Shown piece by piece: positions 5,995 through 12,584 of a DNA stretch of 15,394 bases (position 1 is its first letter; every line of letters begins with the position of its first letter). Origin of the DNA: an uncultured Bacilli bacterium (GTDB taxonomy: Bacteria > Bacillota_I > Bacilli_A > RF39 > UBA660). The stretch is taken from the NCBI GenBank assembly GCA_947632415.1, contig CANRPB010000023.1:1-15394 (forward strand), read 5' to 3'. A model generated the notes under the pieces. It was not told where the DNA came from. It saw only the letters and a list, made by a program, of their open reading frames with translations, and made no database searches. The position numbers and the translations under genes were made by a program.

Positions 5995-6028
5995 TCGCGA
6001 ATTTTGAAAAATTGAGTCTTTCAAAAAA

Positions 6029-6048
6029 TTATGTCAAATTTGACATAA
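6029..6048. promoter_or_regulatory. 20-bp perfect palindrome
   Basis: TTATGTCAAATTTGACATAA reads identically on both strands. It is preceded by a weaker inverted repeat, TTTTGAAA/TTTCAAAA at 6002-6026. It may be an operator for a dimeric regulator or part of the 3' processing and termination region of the pilin transcript. Confidence 0.45.
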
Positions 6049-6064
6049 AGTCTTTACACTGTCG

Positions 6065-6112
6065 AAAAAATCTGATAAAAATCAATAAATTTGATATTTT
6101 TTCAGATTTTTT
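6065..6112 (+). terminator. Probable terminator of the pilin transcript
   Basis: AAAAAATCTGA (6065-6075) and TCAGATTTTTT (6102-6112) are perfect 11-bp arms, with a nested smaller stem (ATCAA/TTGAT) between them and a T-run at the end. It is the first terminator-like structure after the pilin stop, about 320 bases downstream, so the mRNA would have a long structured 3' region. Confidence 0.55.
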
Positions 6113-6216
6113 GTATTTGGGGAGTGTTTTCAATTAGAAATTTTCTTTGTTAAAAAAATAATTGTTTACTATTGAAATGCATTAACATAATAATTTTGAA
6201 AAATCCCTAAAATTAA

Positions 6217-6244
6217 TTGACAAAGTAATAAAAAATGCTATAAT
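6217..6244 (+). promoter_or_regulatory. Promoter of the thrS T-box transcript
   Basis: TTGACA (6217-6222) and TATAAT (6239-6244) are both perfect consensus, with a 16-base spacer and an extended TGC before the -10. Transcription would start near 6251, right at the T-box leader. Confidence 0.85.
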
Positions 6245-6251
6245 TTAGTTA

Positions 6252-6450
6252 AATGCAGTGATTAGAACACGATTATTAAATTAGTTTTTATAGAGAATTA
6301 TCGGTTGGTGGAAGATAATATACTGTTTAATAATTACTATCTATGAGCAGAACTCGAAAGATGTTCCGGTTGAAGCCGTTATCTAAATTAAGTAAAAAAA
6401 GGATGGTATCGCGGTAAAATTCGCTCCTGTTAAGGGGTGAATTTTTTTTT
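6252..6450 (+). promoter_or_regulatory. T-box riboswitch for thrS
   Basis: A leader that senses uncharged tRNA-Thr and lets transcription continue when threonyl-tRNA is scarce. Stem I is visible: AGAGAATTATCGGTTGGTG with the distal stem ATTATC/GATAAT, and a longer stem GATTATTAAA/TTTAATAATT. Directly after that stem comes ACT (6336-6338), a threonine codon in the expected specifier position. A second hairpin (arms AGAT/ATCT and CGG/CCG, about 6360-6384) fits Stem III. The conserved T-box is AAGGATGGTATCGCGG (6399-6414), followed by the terminator. The specifier assignment is by eye. Confidence 0.93.
6417..6450 (+). terminator. T-box attenuator terminator
   Basis: AAATTCGCTCCT (6417-6428) pairs with AGGGGTGAATTT (6433-6444) over 12 positions with two wobbles and a GTTA loop, followed by more Ts up to 6450. 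It lies directly after the T-box sequence and competes with the antiterminator. The thrS ribosome binding site follows. Confidence 0.92.
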
Positions 6451-6464
6451 GAAAGGATGATTTT

Positions 6465-8213
6465 ATGATTAATATTAAAGAAAATGATGATTTGAATATT
6501 TTAAATCATAGCTGTGCACACTTATTAGCCCACGCAGTTAAAAGATTGTATCCTGAAGCTAAATTTTGGGTTGGACCAGTTATTGACGATGGTTTTTACT
6601 ATGATATTGATATCGATAAGTCACTAACTATTGACGACCTTTCACTGATTGAAAAAGAAATGAAGAAAATATCTAAAAGTGACAAAAAAATTGTTAGAAT
6701 GGAACTTTCACGTGATGAAGCCATGTCTATGTTTAAGAATGATCCATATAAGATTGACATTATTTCCTCATTAGACAATGATGCAATTATCTCCGCTTAT
6801 AAACAAGACGACTTTGTTGACCTATGTCGTGGTCCTCATATGCCTACTACCAAATCAATGAAATATTTCAAATTACTTAAAGTCAGTGGCGCCTATTATA
6901 AAGGAGACTCTAACAATAAAATGTTACAAAGAATTTATGGTGTTTGCTTCTATAATGAAGAAGATTTAAAAAAATATCTAACCGAATTAGAAGAAGCAAA
7001 AGAAAGAGACCATCGTAAAATTGGTCGTGAACTTGGAATTTTTATGACCAGCGACTTGGTAGGAAAAGGACTACCAATGTATTTACCAAACGGCTATGTT
7101 ATTTGGGAAACATTGGAAAATTATATCAAAGAAAAAGAAAAAAAACTAGGCTATAAACATGTCTTAACACCACCACTTGGTAATGTCGAACTATATAAGA
7201 CAAGTGGACACTGGGATCATTATAGAGATGATATGTTCCCCGTAATGGAAGTTGACGGTGAGGAATTTGTCCTTCGCCCTATGAACTGTCCACATCACAT
7301 GATGATCTACGCCAATAGCATTCATTCATATCGAGATTTACCCATTAGAATTGGTGAAATAGCACGTGACTGCCGCTTTGAAGCAAGCGGTGCCCTAAAA
7401 GGAATCGAAAGAGCAAGATCCTTTTGCCAAAACGATGCTCACTTATTTGTAACACTAGAACAAATCGAAAGCGAATTTAAATCTGTCGTTGACTTAATAC
7501 TTGAATGCTATAAAGAACTTAATATTACCAACTACCACTTTGAACTATCATTAAGAGATAAAGAAGACAAAATTAAATATTATCAAGACGATGAAATGTG
7601 GGATAAAGCCGAAGGAATGCTCAGACGAGTTCTAGACGACATTGGCATTGACTACATTGAAAAAACAGGAGAAGCAGCCTTTTATGGCCCAAAACTTGAT
7701 GTTCAAGTAAAACCAGCCGTAGGAAATCCTATTACCATTTCTACATGCCAACTTGATTTTTGCCTTCCAATGAAATTTAATTTAAGCTACATTGATAAAG
7801 ATGGCAGTAAAAAGACCCCCGTCGTTATCCATAGAGCTGTATTCGGTTCCATTGACAGATTTATCGCTTATTACCTAGAAGAAACAAAAGGCGTTTTACC
7901 TTGCTTTTTATCACCAATTCAAGTTAACATTATCCCCGTCAATTTAGAATATCACTTAGATTATTCCAATATGATTAATAAAGTATTAATAAATAAAGGC
8001 TTTAGAACATCAGTTGACACCCGTGACGAAAAATTAAGTTACAAAATGCGTGATAGTCAAACAAAAAAAATACCATTCTCACTTATTCTTGGTGATAGAG
8101 AAAAAGAAGGCAACTTAATAAGCTATAGAATGCACGGCTCTAATGAAACTACAACACTAGAAATTGACGAATTTATAGATCACCTAAGCAAAACTATTGC
8201 CGAAAAAAAATAA
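6465..8213 (+). CDS. thrS: Threonyl-tRNA synthetase lacking the TGS domain
   Basis: Charges tRNA-Thr with threonine in the cytoplasm; class II synthetase. The N-terminal editing domain starts almost at once, with the HxxxH motif at H15-H19 and the DLCRGPHMP segment near 118-126. The catalytic domain has the zinc ligands C275 (MNCPHH), H326 (NDAHLF) and H456 (VVIHRA), motif 2 around RDCRFEASGALKG, and motif 3 around HRAVFGSIDRF. The C-terminal anticodon-binding domain occupies about the last 100 residues. At 582 residues it is some 60 shorter than the E. coli enzyme because the N-terminal TGS domain is missing, as I recall also for mycoplasma enzymes. AAAGGATGA lies four bases before the ATG, and no longer start is possible because the T-box terminator ends 14 bases upstream. 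Confidence 0.96.
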   Translation: MINIKENDDLNILNHSCAHLLAHAVKRLYPEAKFWVGPVIDDGFYYDIDIDKSLTIDDLSLIEKEMKKISKSDKKIVRMELSRDEAMSMFKNDPYKIDIISSLDNDAIISAYKQDDFVDLCRGPHMPTTKSMKYFKLLKVSGAYYKGDSNNKMLQRIYGVCFYNEEDLKKYLTELEEAKERDHRKIGRELGIFMTSDLVGKGLPMYLPNGYVIWETLENYIKEKEKKLGYKHVLTPPLGNVELYKTSGHWDHYRDDMFPVMEVDGEEFVLRPMNCPHHMMIYANSIHSYRDLPIRIGEIARDCRFEASGALKGIERARSFCQNDAHLFVTLEQIESEFKSVVDLILECYKELNITNYHFELSLRDKEDKIKYYQDDEMWDKAEGMLRRVLDDIGIDYIEKTGEAAFYGPKLDVQVKPAVGNPITISTCQLDFCLPMKFNLSYIDKDGSKKTPVVIHRAVFGSIDRFIAYYLEETKGVLPCFLSPIQVNIIPVNLEYHLDYSNMINKVLINKGFRTSVDTRDEKLSYKMRDSQTKKIPFSLILGDREKEGNLISYRMHGSNETTTLEIDEFIDHLSKTIAEKK

Positions 8214-8248
8214 ATCTGTGAAAATTTAATGAAAATCCAATAATTTAA

Positions 8249-8277
8249 TTTACTTTTAAAAACATTTATATTATAAT
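8249..8277 (+). promoter_or_regulatory. Probable promoter of the structured RNA
   Basis: TTTACT (8249-8254) and TATAAT (8272-8277) are 17 bases apart. The predicted start, about 8284, lies two bases before the closing stem of the structured RNA, which supports both calls. Confidence 0.55.
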
Positions 8278-8283
8278 TAACAC

Positions 8284-8514
8284 ATAGGGGTAATACTTAG
8301 CTATATTGCTAATGAATATTTAATTTATTTCAATTTACTTCGATTTTTTATCAATTCCTTTCTTTTTAATAAAATAATAAAACAAAGATTAATAAAAGAA
8401 ACTTATTAGAAGATTATTTAATTTTGGTAACTGTTACAAATAATCTTCATTATTTAAAGTATTATTCCTTATTAACAGATATTTATTAGCTCCTTTAAAT
8501 ATCTGTTTTTTTTT
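8284..8514 (+). ncRNA. Candidate structured small RNA of about 230 nucleotides
   Basis: No ORF fills this gap between thrS and dnaG. A good promoter leads into AGGGGTAATACTT (8286-8298), which can pair with AAGTATTATTCCT (8457-8469) over 13 positions, closing a domain of about 184 nucleotides. Inside are three local hairpins: TTAGC/GCTAA (8297-8312, sharing its first bases with the closing stem), TTTCTTTT with AAAAGAAA, and an 11-bp stem GAAGATTATTT/AAATAATCTTC (8409-8448) with an inner GTAA/TTAC. A strong terminator follows at once. This looks like an independent RNA gene. The size and end-to-end pairing recall 6S RNA, but I cannot recognise the conserved bubble. A dnaG leader element is the other possibility. 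Confidence 0.5.
8474..8514 (+). terminator. Rho-independent terminator before dnaG
   Basis: AACAGATATTTA (8474-8485) and TAAATATCTGTT (8496-8507) are perfect 12-bp arms with a 10-base loop, followed by a long T-run. It ends whatever transcript crosses 8284-8514. Confidence 0.85.
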
Positions 8515-8614
8515 GCGTATATAAAAAAAATATACAATTTTTATAAAAAAAAGAAGGATTTTTAAAAGTTTTGTCGTATATTATATATGTAGGGTTTTTT
8601 TTGGAGGTGATGAA
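8515..8614 (+). other. dnaG upstream region
   Basis: Extremely AT-rich DNA between the terminator and dnaG. It must hold the operon promoter, since a terminator lies just upstream. TATATT around 8577-8582 could be the -10, but I see no convincing -35. A small inverted repeat, GTATA/TATAC, lies near 8517-8535. The ribosome binding site is GGAGGTGATG, just before 8615. Confidence 0.4.
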
Positions 8615-10372
8615 ATGAACACTGAAATTGTCGATAATATCAGAAAAGCAGTAGATATTGTTGATATTATTTCCAGATATGTTTCATTAGTTCCAAAAGG
8701 AAAAAACTATTGGGGAGTATGTCCCTTTCACGACGATCACTCACCAAGCATGAGCGTATCCAAAGAAAAACAAATATACACCTGCTTCTCATGTGGAGCA
8801 TCCGGAAACGTCTTCAACTTTATTGAAGACTTTGAAAACGTTTCATTTAGAGAAGCGCTAAAAATACTTGGCGATATAGCCGGTATTCCTGTCGACGGTA
8901 TCAAAATAAAAAATAACAATAATATCAATAAAAACCTATACGACATCTACGATATCAGTATAAAATTCTACACCAACAACCTAAATACTAACTATGGAAT
9001 AAAAGCCCGAGAATACTTAAAAAACCGTGGTATAGACGATCAACTAATCAAAACATTTCAAATTGGACTTTCACTACCAAAAAGAGATATGCTAACAAGA
9101 CTCCTCGTCAAAAAAGGCTTCTCAAATAAAGATATGGTTGACAGTGGACTAATTATAAAAAGTGACTATGGATATTCAGATATTTACCACAATCGAATTA
9201 TATTTCCATTATGCGACGTAAGTGGGAATATCGTTGGTTATAGTGGTAGAATCTATAACGGCGAAGATGAATCAAAATACATCAACACCAAAGAAACAGC
9301 AATATTTAAAAAAGGAGAACTTCTATATAACTATCACCGCGCTAAAGAAGAATGTCGAAAAACCAACACCGTAATTATCACCGAAGGATTCATGGATGTT
9401 ATAAGATGTCATAGTGTTGGTATTTTAAATGTTGTAGCAACTATGGGAACAGCATTTACCAAAAAACACATCATGTTAATAAGAAAATTAGCCAAAAACG
9501 TTATTCTAATGTTTGACGGTGACTCCGCAGGAGCAAAAGCCACCGAAAGTTGTTCAAACCTACTTATGGAATACAATATAACCCCTAAAATTGTTCGATT
9601 AGAAGAAAACTTAGACCCCGATGAATACGTACTAAAATACGGAAAAGAACAACTAATACAAAAACTAGAAAATCCTATTAACATTATGGACTTTAAACTA
9701 ATGAACCTAAAAAATAATAGAGACCTAAACAACAGCACGGACAAAGCCAATTATGTAAAAGACGTCTTCACAGAACTAAAAAAAATAGATGATGATATAC
9801 TAAGAGAAGTATCCCTAAACAAACTTTCAGAAGATGTCGGATTAAATATCGAATTCTTAAAAGAAAAATTAGACTATAAAAAAAATAATCAAACCACTTA
9901 TCAAACTATAAAACCCATCATCAAACAAGAAAAAAATAAATCCAAATATGACAAAGCCCAAATGTATTTAATATACTACATGTTAAAAAGTGACAAAGTA
10001 ATAAAAATGTATGATGAAAAAGTAACATACATGCCAAACGAAAAATACCGACGTCTAGCCACATATATTAGCTGTTTTTACAAAGATAAAGGTTACATAT
10101 ATATCGCCGACTTAATGACTTATTTATCACAATTTGAAGGAACAAAAGAAATAATAGGAGAAATACTAAATTTAAACCTAAAAGACGATTACACAATATC
10201 TGAAATAAATGACTATATATATACCATCAAAGAATATAGTTTAAGAGACGAAATAAAAAGATTAAAAAAAGAACAAGAAAAAGAAATTGAAAGTTTTAAA
10301 AAAGCAGAAATTGGAATGAAAATACTTGAATTAAAAAAAATGGAACAAGAGGAGAGGTATTATGATAAATGA
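8615..10372 (+). CDS. dnaG: DNA primase
   Basis: Makes RNA primers for the replication fork and acts with the replicative helicase. The N-terminal CHC2 zinc finger is complete: C36, H39, C57 and C60 (CPFHDDH, CFSCGASGNVFNF). The primase core follows, with the RGIDDQLIKTFQIG segment and the Toprim domain with the EGFMDV glutamate and the DGDSAG aspartates, then DPDEY. The C-terminal part (about 440-585) is the helicase-binding region, lysine- and glutamate-rich here. 585 residues is near the Bacillus length. GGAGGTGATG precedes the ATG at a good distance. It is the first gene of the dnaG-rpoD-trmK operon, and its last 11 bases overlap rpoD. No rpsU is present, unlike the proteobacterial version of this operon. 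Confidence 0.97.
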   Translation: MNTEIVDNIRKAVDIVDIISRYVSLVPKGKNYWGVCPFHDDHSPSMSVSKEKQIYTCFSCGASGNVFNFIEDFENVSFREALKILGDIAGIPVDGIKIKNNNNINKNLYDIYDISIKFYTNNLNTNYGIKAREYLKNRGIDDQLIKTFQIGLSLPKRDMLTRLLVKKGFSNKDMVDSGLIIKSDYGYSDIYHNRIIFPLCDVSGNIVGYSGRIYNGEDESKYINTKETAIFKKGELLYNYHRAKEECRKTNTVIITEGFMDVIRCHSVGILNVVATMGTAFTKKHIMLIRKLAKNVILMFDGDSAGAKATESCSNLLMEYNITPKIVRLEENLDPDEYVLKYGKEQLIQKLENPINIMDFKLMNLKNNRDLNNSTDKANYVKDVFTELKKIDDDILREVSLNKLSEDVGLNIEFLKEKLDYKKNNQTTYQTIKPIIKQEKNKSKYDKAQMYLIYYMLKSDKVIKMYDEKVTYMPNEKYRRLATYISCFYKDKGYIYIADLMTYLSQFEGTKEIIGEILNLNLKDDYTISEINDYIYTIKEYSLRDEIKRLKKEQEKEIESFKKAEIGMKILELKKMEQEERYYDK

Positions 10373-11444
10373 AATAAAAACTTTTGAAGAAAGAAAAAAC
10401 GATCTAGTTAAAATGGGATTAGAAAAGGGATACATAACCTATGAAGAACTAGCATCAAGCCTAAAAGGTCTTGATTTAGATGCCGACGCATTAGACGATC
10501 TATACAATCTATTCAATGAAAACAATATTGCAATCGTATCTGAAGAAGACGCAGACTCAGAAGCTGGTCCCGAAAGACTACTACTTGATGACAATGATTT
10601 AACAAAAGACTTAACAATAAACGATCCCGTTAGAATGTACTTAAAAGAAATTGGACAAATAAAATTACTCACCATGGAAGAAGAACTTGAATTAGCAGAC
10701 AGGATAATAGCCGGAGACGAACTTGCCAAATCAACCCTAGCAGAAGCTAATTTACGTTTAGTTGTTAGTATAGCCAAACGTTACGTAGGCCGTGGAATGT
10801 TATTCCTTGATTTAATTCAAGAAGGTAATATCGGACTTATGAAAGCCGTTGAAAAATTTGACGTTTCAAAAGGATACAAATTCTCAACATATGCAACATG
10901 GTGGATAAGACAAGCAATTACACGTGCCATTGCCGATCAAGCAAGAACAATTAGAGTCCCAGTTCATATGGTAGAAACAATTAACAAATTAGCCCGTATC
11001 CAAAGGCAACTAACTTTGGAACTAAATAGAGAACCAACAGAACAAGAATTAGCTAAGAAAATGAATATGTCAGTCGAAAAAGTTAGAGACATTTACAAGA
11101 TAAGCCAAGAACCAGTCAGTCTAGAAACACCAATAGGAGAAGAAGACGATTCCCACTTAGGAGACTTTATTAAAGACGAAAGAAATACCAGTCCCGAAGA
11201 TTACGCTACCAACGAAATGCTCAAAGACGAAATCTCAGAAGTATTACTAACCCTTACAGAAAGAGAAGAAAAAGTAATTCGTCTTCGATTTGGTCTTGAA
11301 GACGGCAAAAGTAGAACCCTAGAAGAAGTAGGCCAAATGTTTGGAGTTACACGTGAACGTATTCGTCAAATAGAAGCCAAAGCCCTAAGAAAATTAAGAC
11401 ACCCATCACGCTCCAAAAAATTAAAAGATTACTTAGTTGATTAA
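10362..11444 (+). CDS. rpoD: Primary RNA polymerase sigma factor, SigA/RpoD
   Basis: The housekeeping sigma factor that directs RNA polymerase to TTGACA/TATAAT promoters such as the one in front of thrS. Residues 1-85 form a short acidic region 1.1. Region 1.2 begins near NDPVRMYLKEIG. Regions 2.1-2.4 contain the core-binding and -10-reading helices, with GYKFSTYATWWIRQAITRAI at about 170-190. Region 3 follows, and region 4.2 has the helix-turn-helix VTRERIRQIEAKALRKLRHP near 329-348. 360 residues is usual for Firmicute SigA. GAGGAGAGG upstream, inside dnaG, supports the start. The dnaG overlap implies coupled translation, and its TAA overlaps the trmK ATG by one base. Confidence 0.98.
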   Translation: MINEIKTFEERKNDLVKMGLEKGYITYEELASSLKGLDLDADALDDLYNLFNENNIAIVSEEDADSEAGPERLLLDDNDLTKDLTINDPVRMYLKEIGQIKLLTMEEELELADRIIAGDELAKSTLAEANLRLVVSIAKRYVGRGMLFLDLIQEGNIGLMKAVEKFDVSKGYKFSTYATWWIRQAITRAIADQARTIRVPVHMVETINKLARIQRQLTLELNREPTEQELAKKMNMSVEKVRDIYKISQEPVSLETPIGEEDDSHLGDFIKDERNTSPEDYATNEMLKDEISEVLLTLTEREEKVIRLRFGLEDGKSRTLEEVGQMFGVTRERIRQIEAKALRKLRHPSRSKKLKDYLVD

Positions 11445-12085
11445 TGGATATTTCTAAAAGATTATTAAGCATTTGTTCACTTATTCCATATAATTCCCTA
11501 GTTTATGACATTGGATGTGACCATGGCCTCTTAGATATTTATCTAACCCTATATAAAAACTGCCACTGCATTGCATACGATGTCAATAAAAACATTATCG
11601 CTAGAGCAACACATAACATTAAAAAATACAATTTAAACAACAAAATAGACACAATTGTAGGTAGTGGATTTGATGAATTAAACCTAAACGAAAAAGGAAT
11701 CATGGTCTTAGCAGGAATGGGAACCGCCACCATTTTAAAAATTTTATCAAAAAACAAAACCAAAAAAATAATATGTCAAACAAACACTGACCAATATACT
11801 CTCCGTAAAAGCATTTGTGAATATGGATATTACATAAAAGAAGAAAAAATCATATTCGAAAACGGAAGATACTATATAACGATATTATTTTACCGTGGCA
11901 AACAAAACTACTGTTACGACGAATACCTACTAGGTCCAATCCTACTAAAAGAAAAAAATAATATTTTTAAAAACTATTTAACCCAACTATACAAAAAAAA
12001 CATAAAAACATACAACAAAAGCATAAACTTCCAAACCAACAACTACCTAATTTATACACTTGATACCATAAAAAAATATATGTAA
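11444..12085 (+). CDS. trmK: tRNA (adenine-22-N1)-methyltransferase TrmK
   Basis: Methylates N1 of adenine 22 in the D-loop of some tRNAs, using S-adenosylmethionine. The Rossmann methyltransferase fold is seen in the glycine-rich motif VYDIGCDHGLLDIYL (about 20-34), the acidic residue ending the second strand (AYDVN), GSGFDEL, and the family motif VLAGMGTATILKIL. CQTNTDQYTLRKSI corresponds to the conserved QPN region of TrmK, with a threonine replacing the proline. The C-terminal coiled-coil arm is lysine-rich (about 165-213). 213 residues is slightly short for the family. The gene follows sigA directly, as in Bacillus (yqfN), overlapping its stop codon in TAATG. The NIF3-like gene that often follows trmK is absent; yqfQ is next, convergent. 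Confidence 0.9.
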   Translation: MDISKRLLSICSLIPYNSLVYDIGCDHGLLDIYLTLYKNCHCIAYDVNKNIIARATHNIKKYNLNNKIDTIVGSGFDELNLNEKGIMVLAGMGTATILKILSKNKTKKIICQTNTDQYTLRKSICEYGYYIKEEKIIFENGRYYITILFYRGKQNYCYDEYLLGPILLKEKNNIFKNYLTQLYKKNIKTYNKSINFQTNNYLIYTLDTIKKYM

Positions 12086-12119
12086 AAATAGATATAGACG
12101 AATTTTCTATATCTATTTT
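12085..12119. terminator. Bidirectional terminator between trmK and yqfQ
   Basis: AAAATAGATATAG (12085-12097) and CTATATCTATTTT (12107-12119) are perfect 13-bp arms around a 9-base loop. It overlaps the stop codons of both convergent genes, so it probably ends both transcripts. Confidence 0.75.
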
Positions 12120-12468
12120 AAATAAAAAATACAGGATTGTTATTATTGCTAGAACTTTTTACTTCAGGCACTTCAATAGGTGCTTCCTTTTTTATATTTT
12201 CACTATTCTTATCCAAAGTATTACTTGGCGTATCCACCTTTTTAAACTCATTCATTATTTTAAACATTGTTTTAGCATTATTTACAACTGGTTTAACTTG
12301 CTTTATAACAGGAATTGTCTGATTTATAATATTAAGCGTTTTTTGTGTATTCGACAAAATAGTACCCCAATTTATACCATTCCTAAATATTCTACTTAAT
12401 AAGCCTCCTGTTGACAGTGCCCTTGTTGCATAAGGAGTTACGTTTGTAAATGGCATATAGTAATTCAT
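12118..12468 (-). CDS. yqfQ: YqfQ/VrrA-family protein, 116 residues
   Basis: A small protein resembling the YqfQ (VrrA) family of Bacilli, whose function is not established. The shared pattern as I recall it is an N-terminal Gly/Asn/Pro-containing stretch, a GGLLSRIF segment, then NTQKTLNIINQTIPVIKQVK and a helical region ending MFKIMNEFKK. The C-terminal 45 residues are polar, low complexity and probably disordered (SSSNNNNP). There is no signal peptide or membrane helix. GAAAGGAAG lies six bases before the ATG; ATG at residue 5 is an alternative. A TATAAT on the minus strand (12494-12489) may be its -10. Position supports the call: in Bacillus, yqfQ lies a few genes after sigA and trmK. Here it is inverted between trmK and pilC. 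Confidence 0.65.
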   Translation of the reverse strand: MNYYMPFTNVTPYATRALSTGGLLSRIFRNGINWGTILSNTQKTLNIINQTIPVIKQVKPVVNNAKTMFKIMNEFKKVDTPSNTLDKNSENIKKEAPIEVPEVKSSSNNNNPVFFI

Positions 12469-12508
12469 AAATGCTTCCTTTCTAATTTATTATATGATTT
12501 TGTAAAAA

Positions 12509-12528
12509 AAATGTTTTCTAAAACATTT
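12509..12528. promoter_or_regulatory. Inverted repeat over the pilC promoter -35
   Basis: AAATGTTTT CT AAAACATTT has perfect 9-bp arms. It covers the only position where the pilC -35 can be (TTTTCT at 12514-12519), so a protein bound here would control pilC. It is not a canonical ComK box spacing (AAAA-N5-TTTT). Confidence 0.45.
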
Positions 12529-12542
12529 ATTTGTGCTATAAT
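12514..12542 (+). promoter_or_regulatory. Probable promoter of pilC-pilD
   Basis: TATAAT (12537-12542) with extended TGC just before it; a poor -35, TTTTCT, lies 17 bases upstream inside the inverted repeat. The weak -35 suggests dependence on the extended -10 or on an activator. Confidence 0.55.
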
Positions 12543-12584
12543 TTTTGTATAAGTAATAATAAAGGTGGATGGATGTGATACATT

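Larger units (their letters stand above)
5747..6000 (+). other. Compositionally odd intergenic stretch after the pilin gene
   Basis: Directly after the pilin stop comes a purine-rich run (5747-5815, nearly all A and G on this strand), then a GC-rich block (about 5811-5905), then purine-rich DNA again. One frame is open from 5811 to the stop at 5954, with an ATG at 5853 (33 codons, AFRARINDKAEKLRKIEHDK), but there is no ribosome binding site. It could be the tail of a lost gene, a retroelement-related RNA or target structure, or debris from an insertion. I do not recognise it. Two GC-rich hairpins lie within it. Confidence 0.5.

Noticed and set aside
5747..6464. DGR template repeat or reverse transcriptase downstream of the variable region
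   Set aside because: I compared the GC-rich block with the variable region and found only a few short shared words such as GTGCG; no template-like copy and no reverse transcriptase frame exist in this window.
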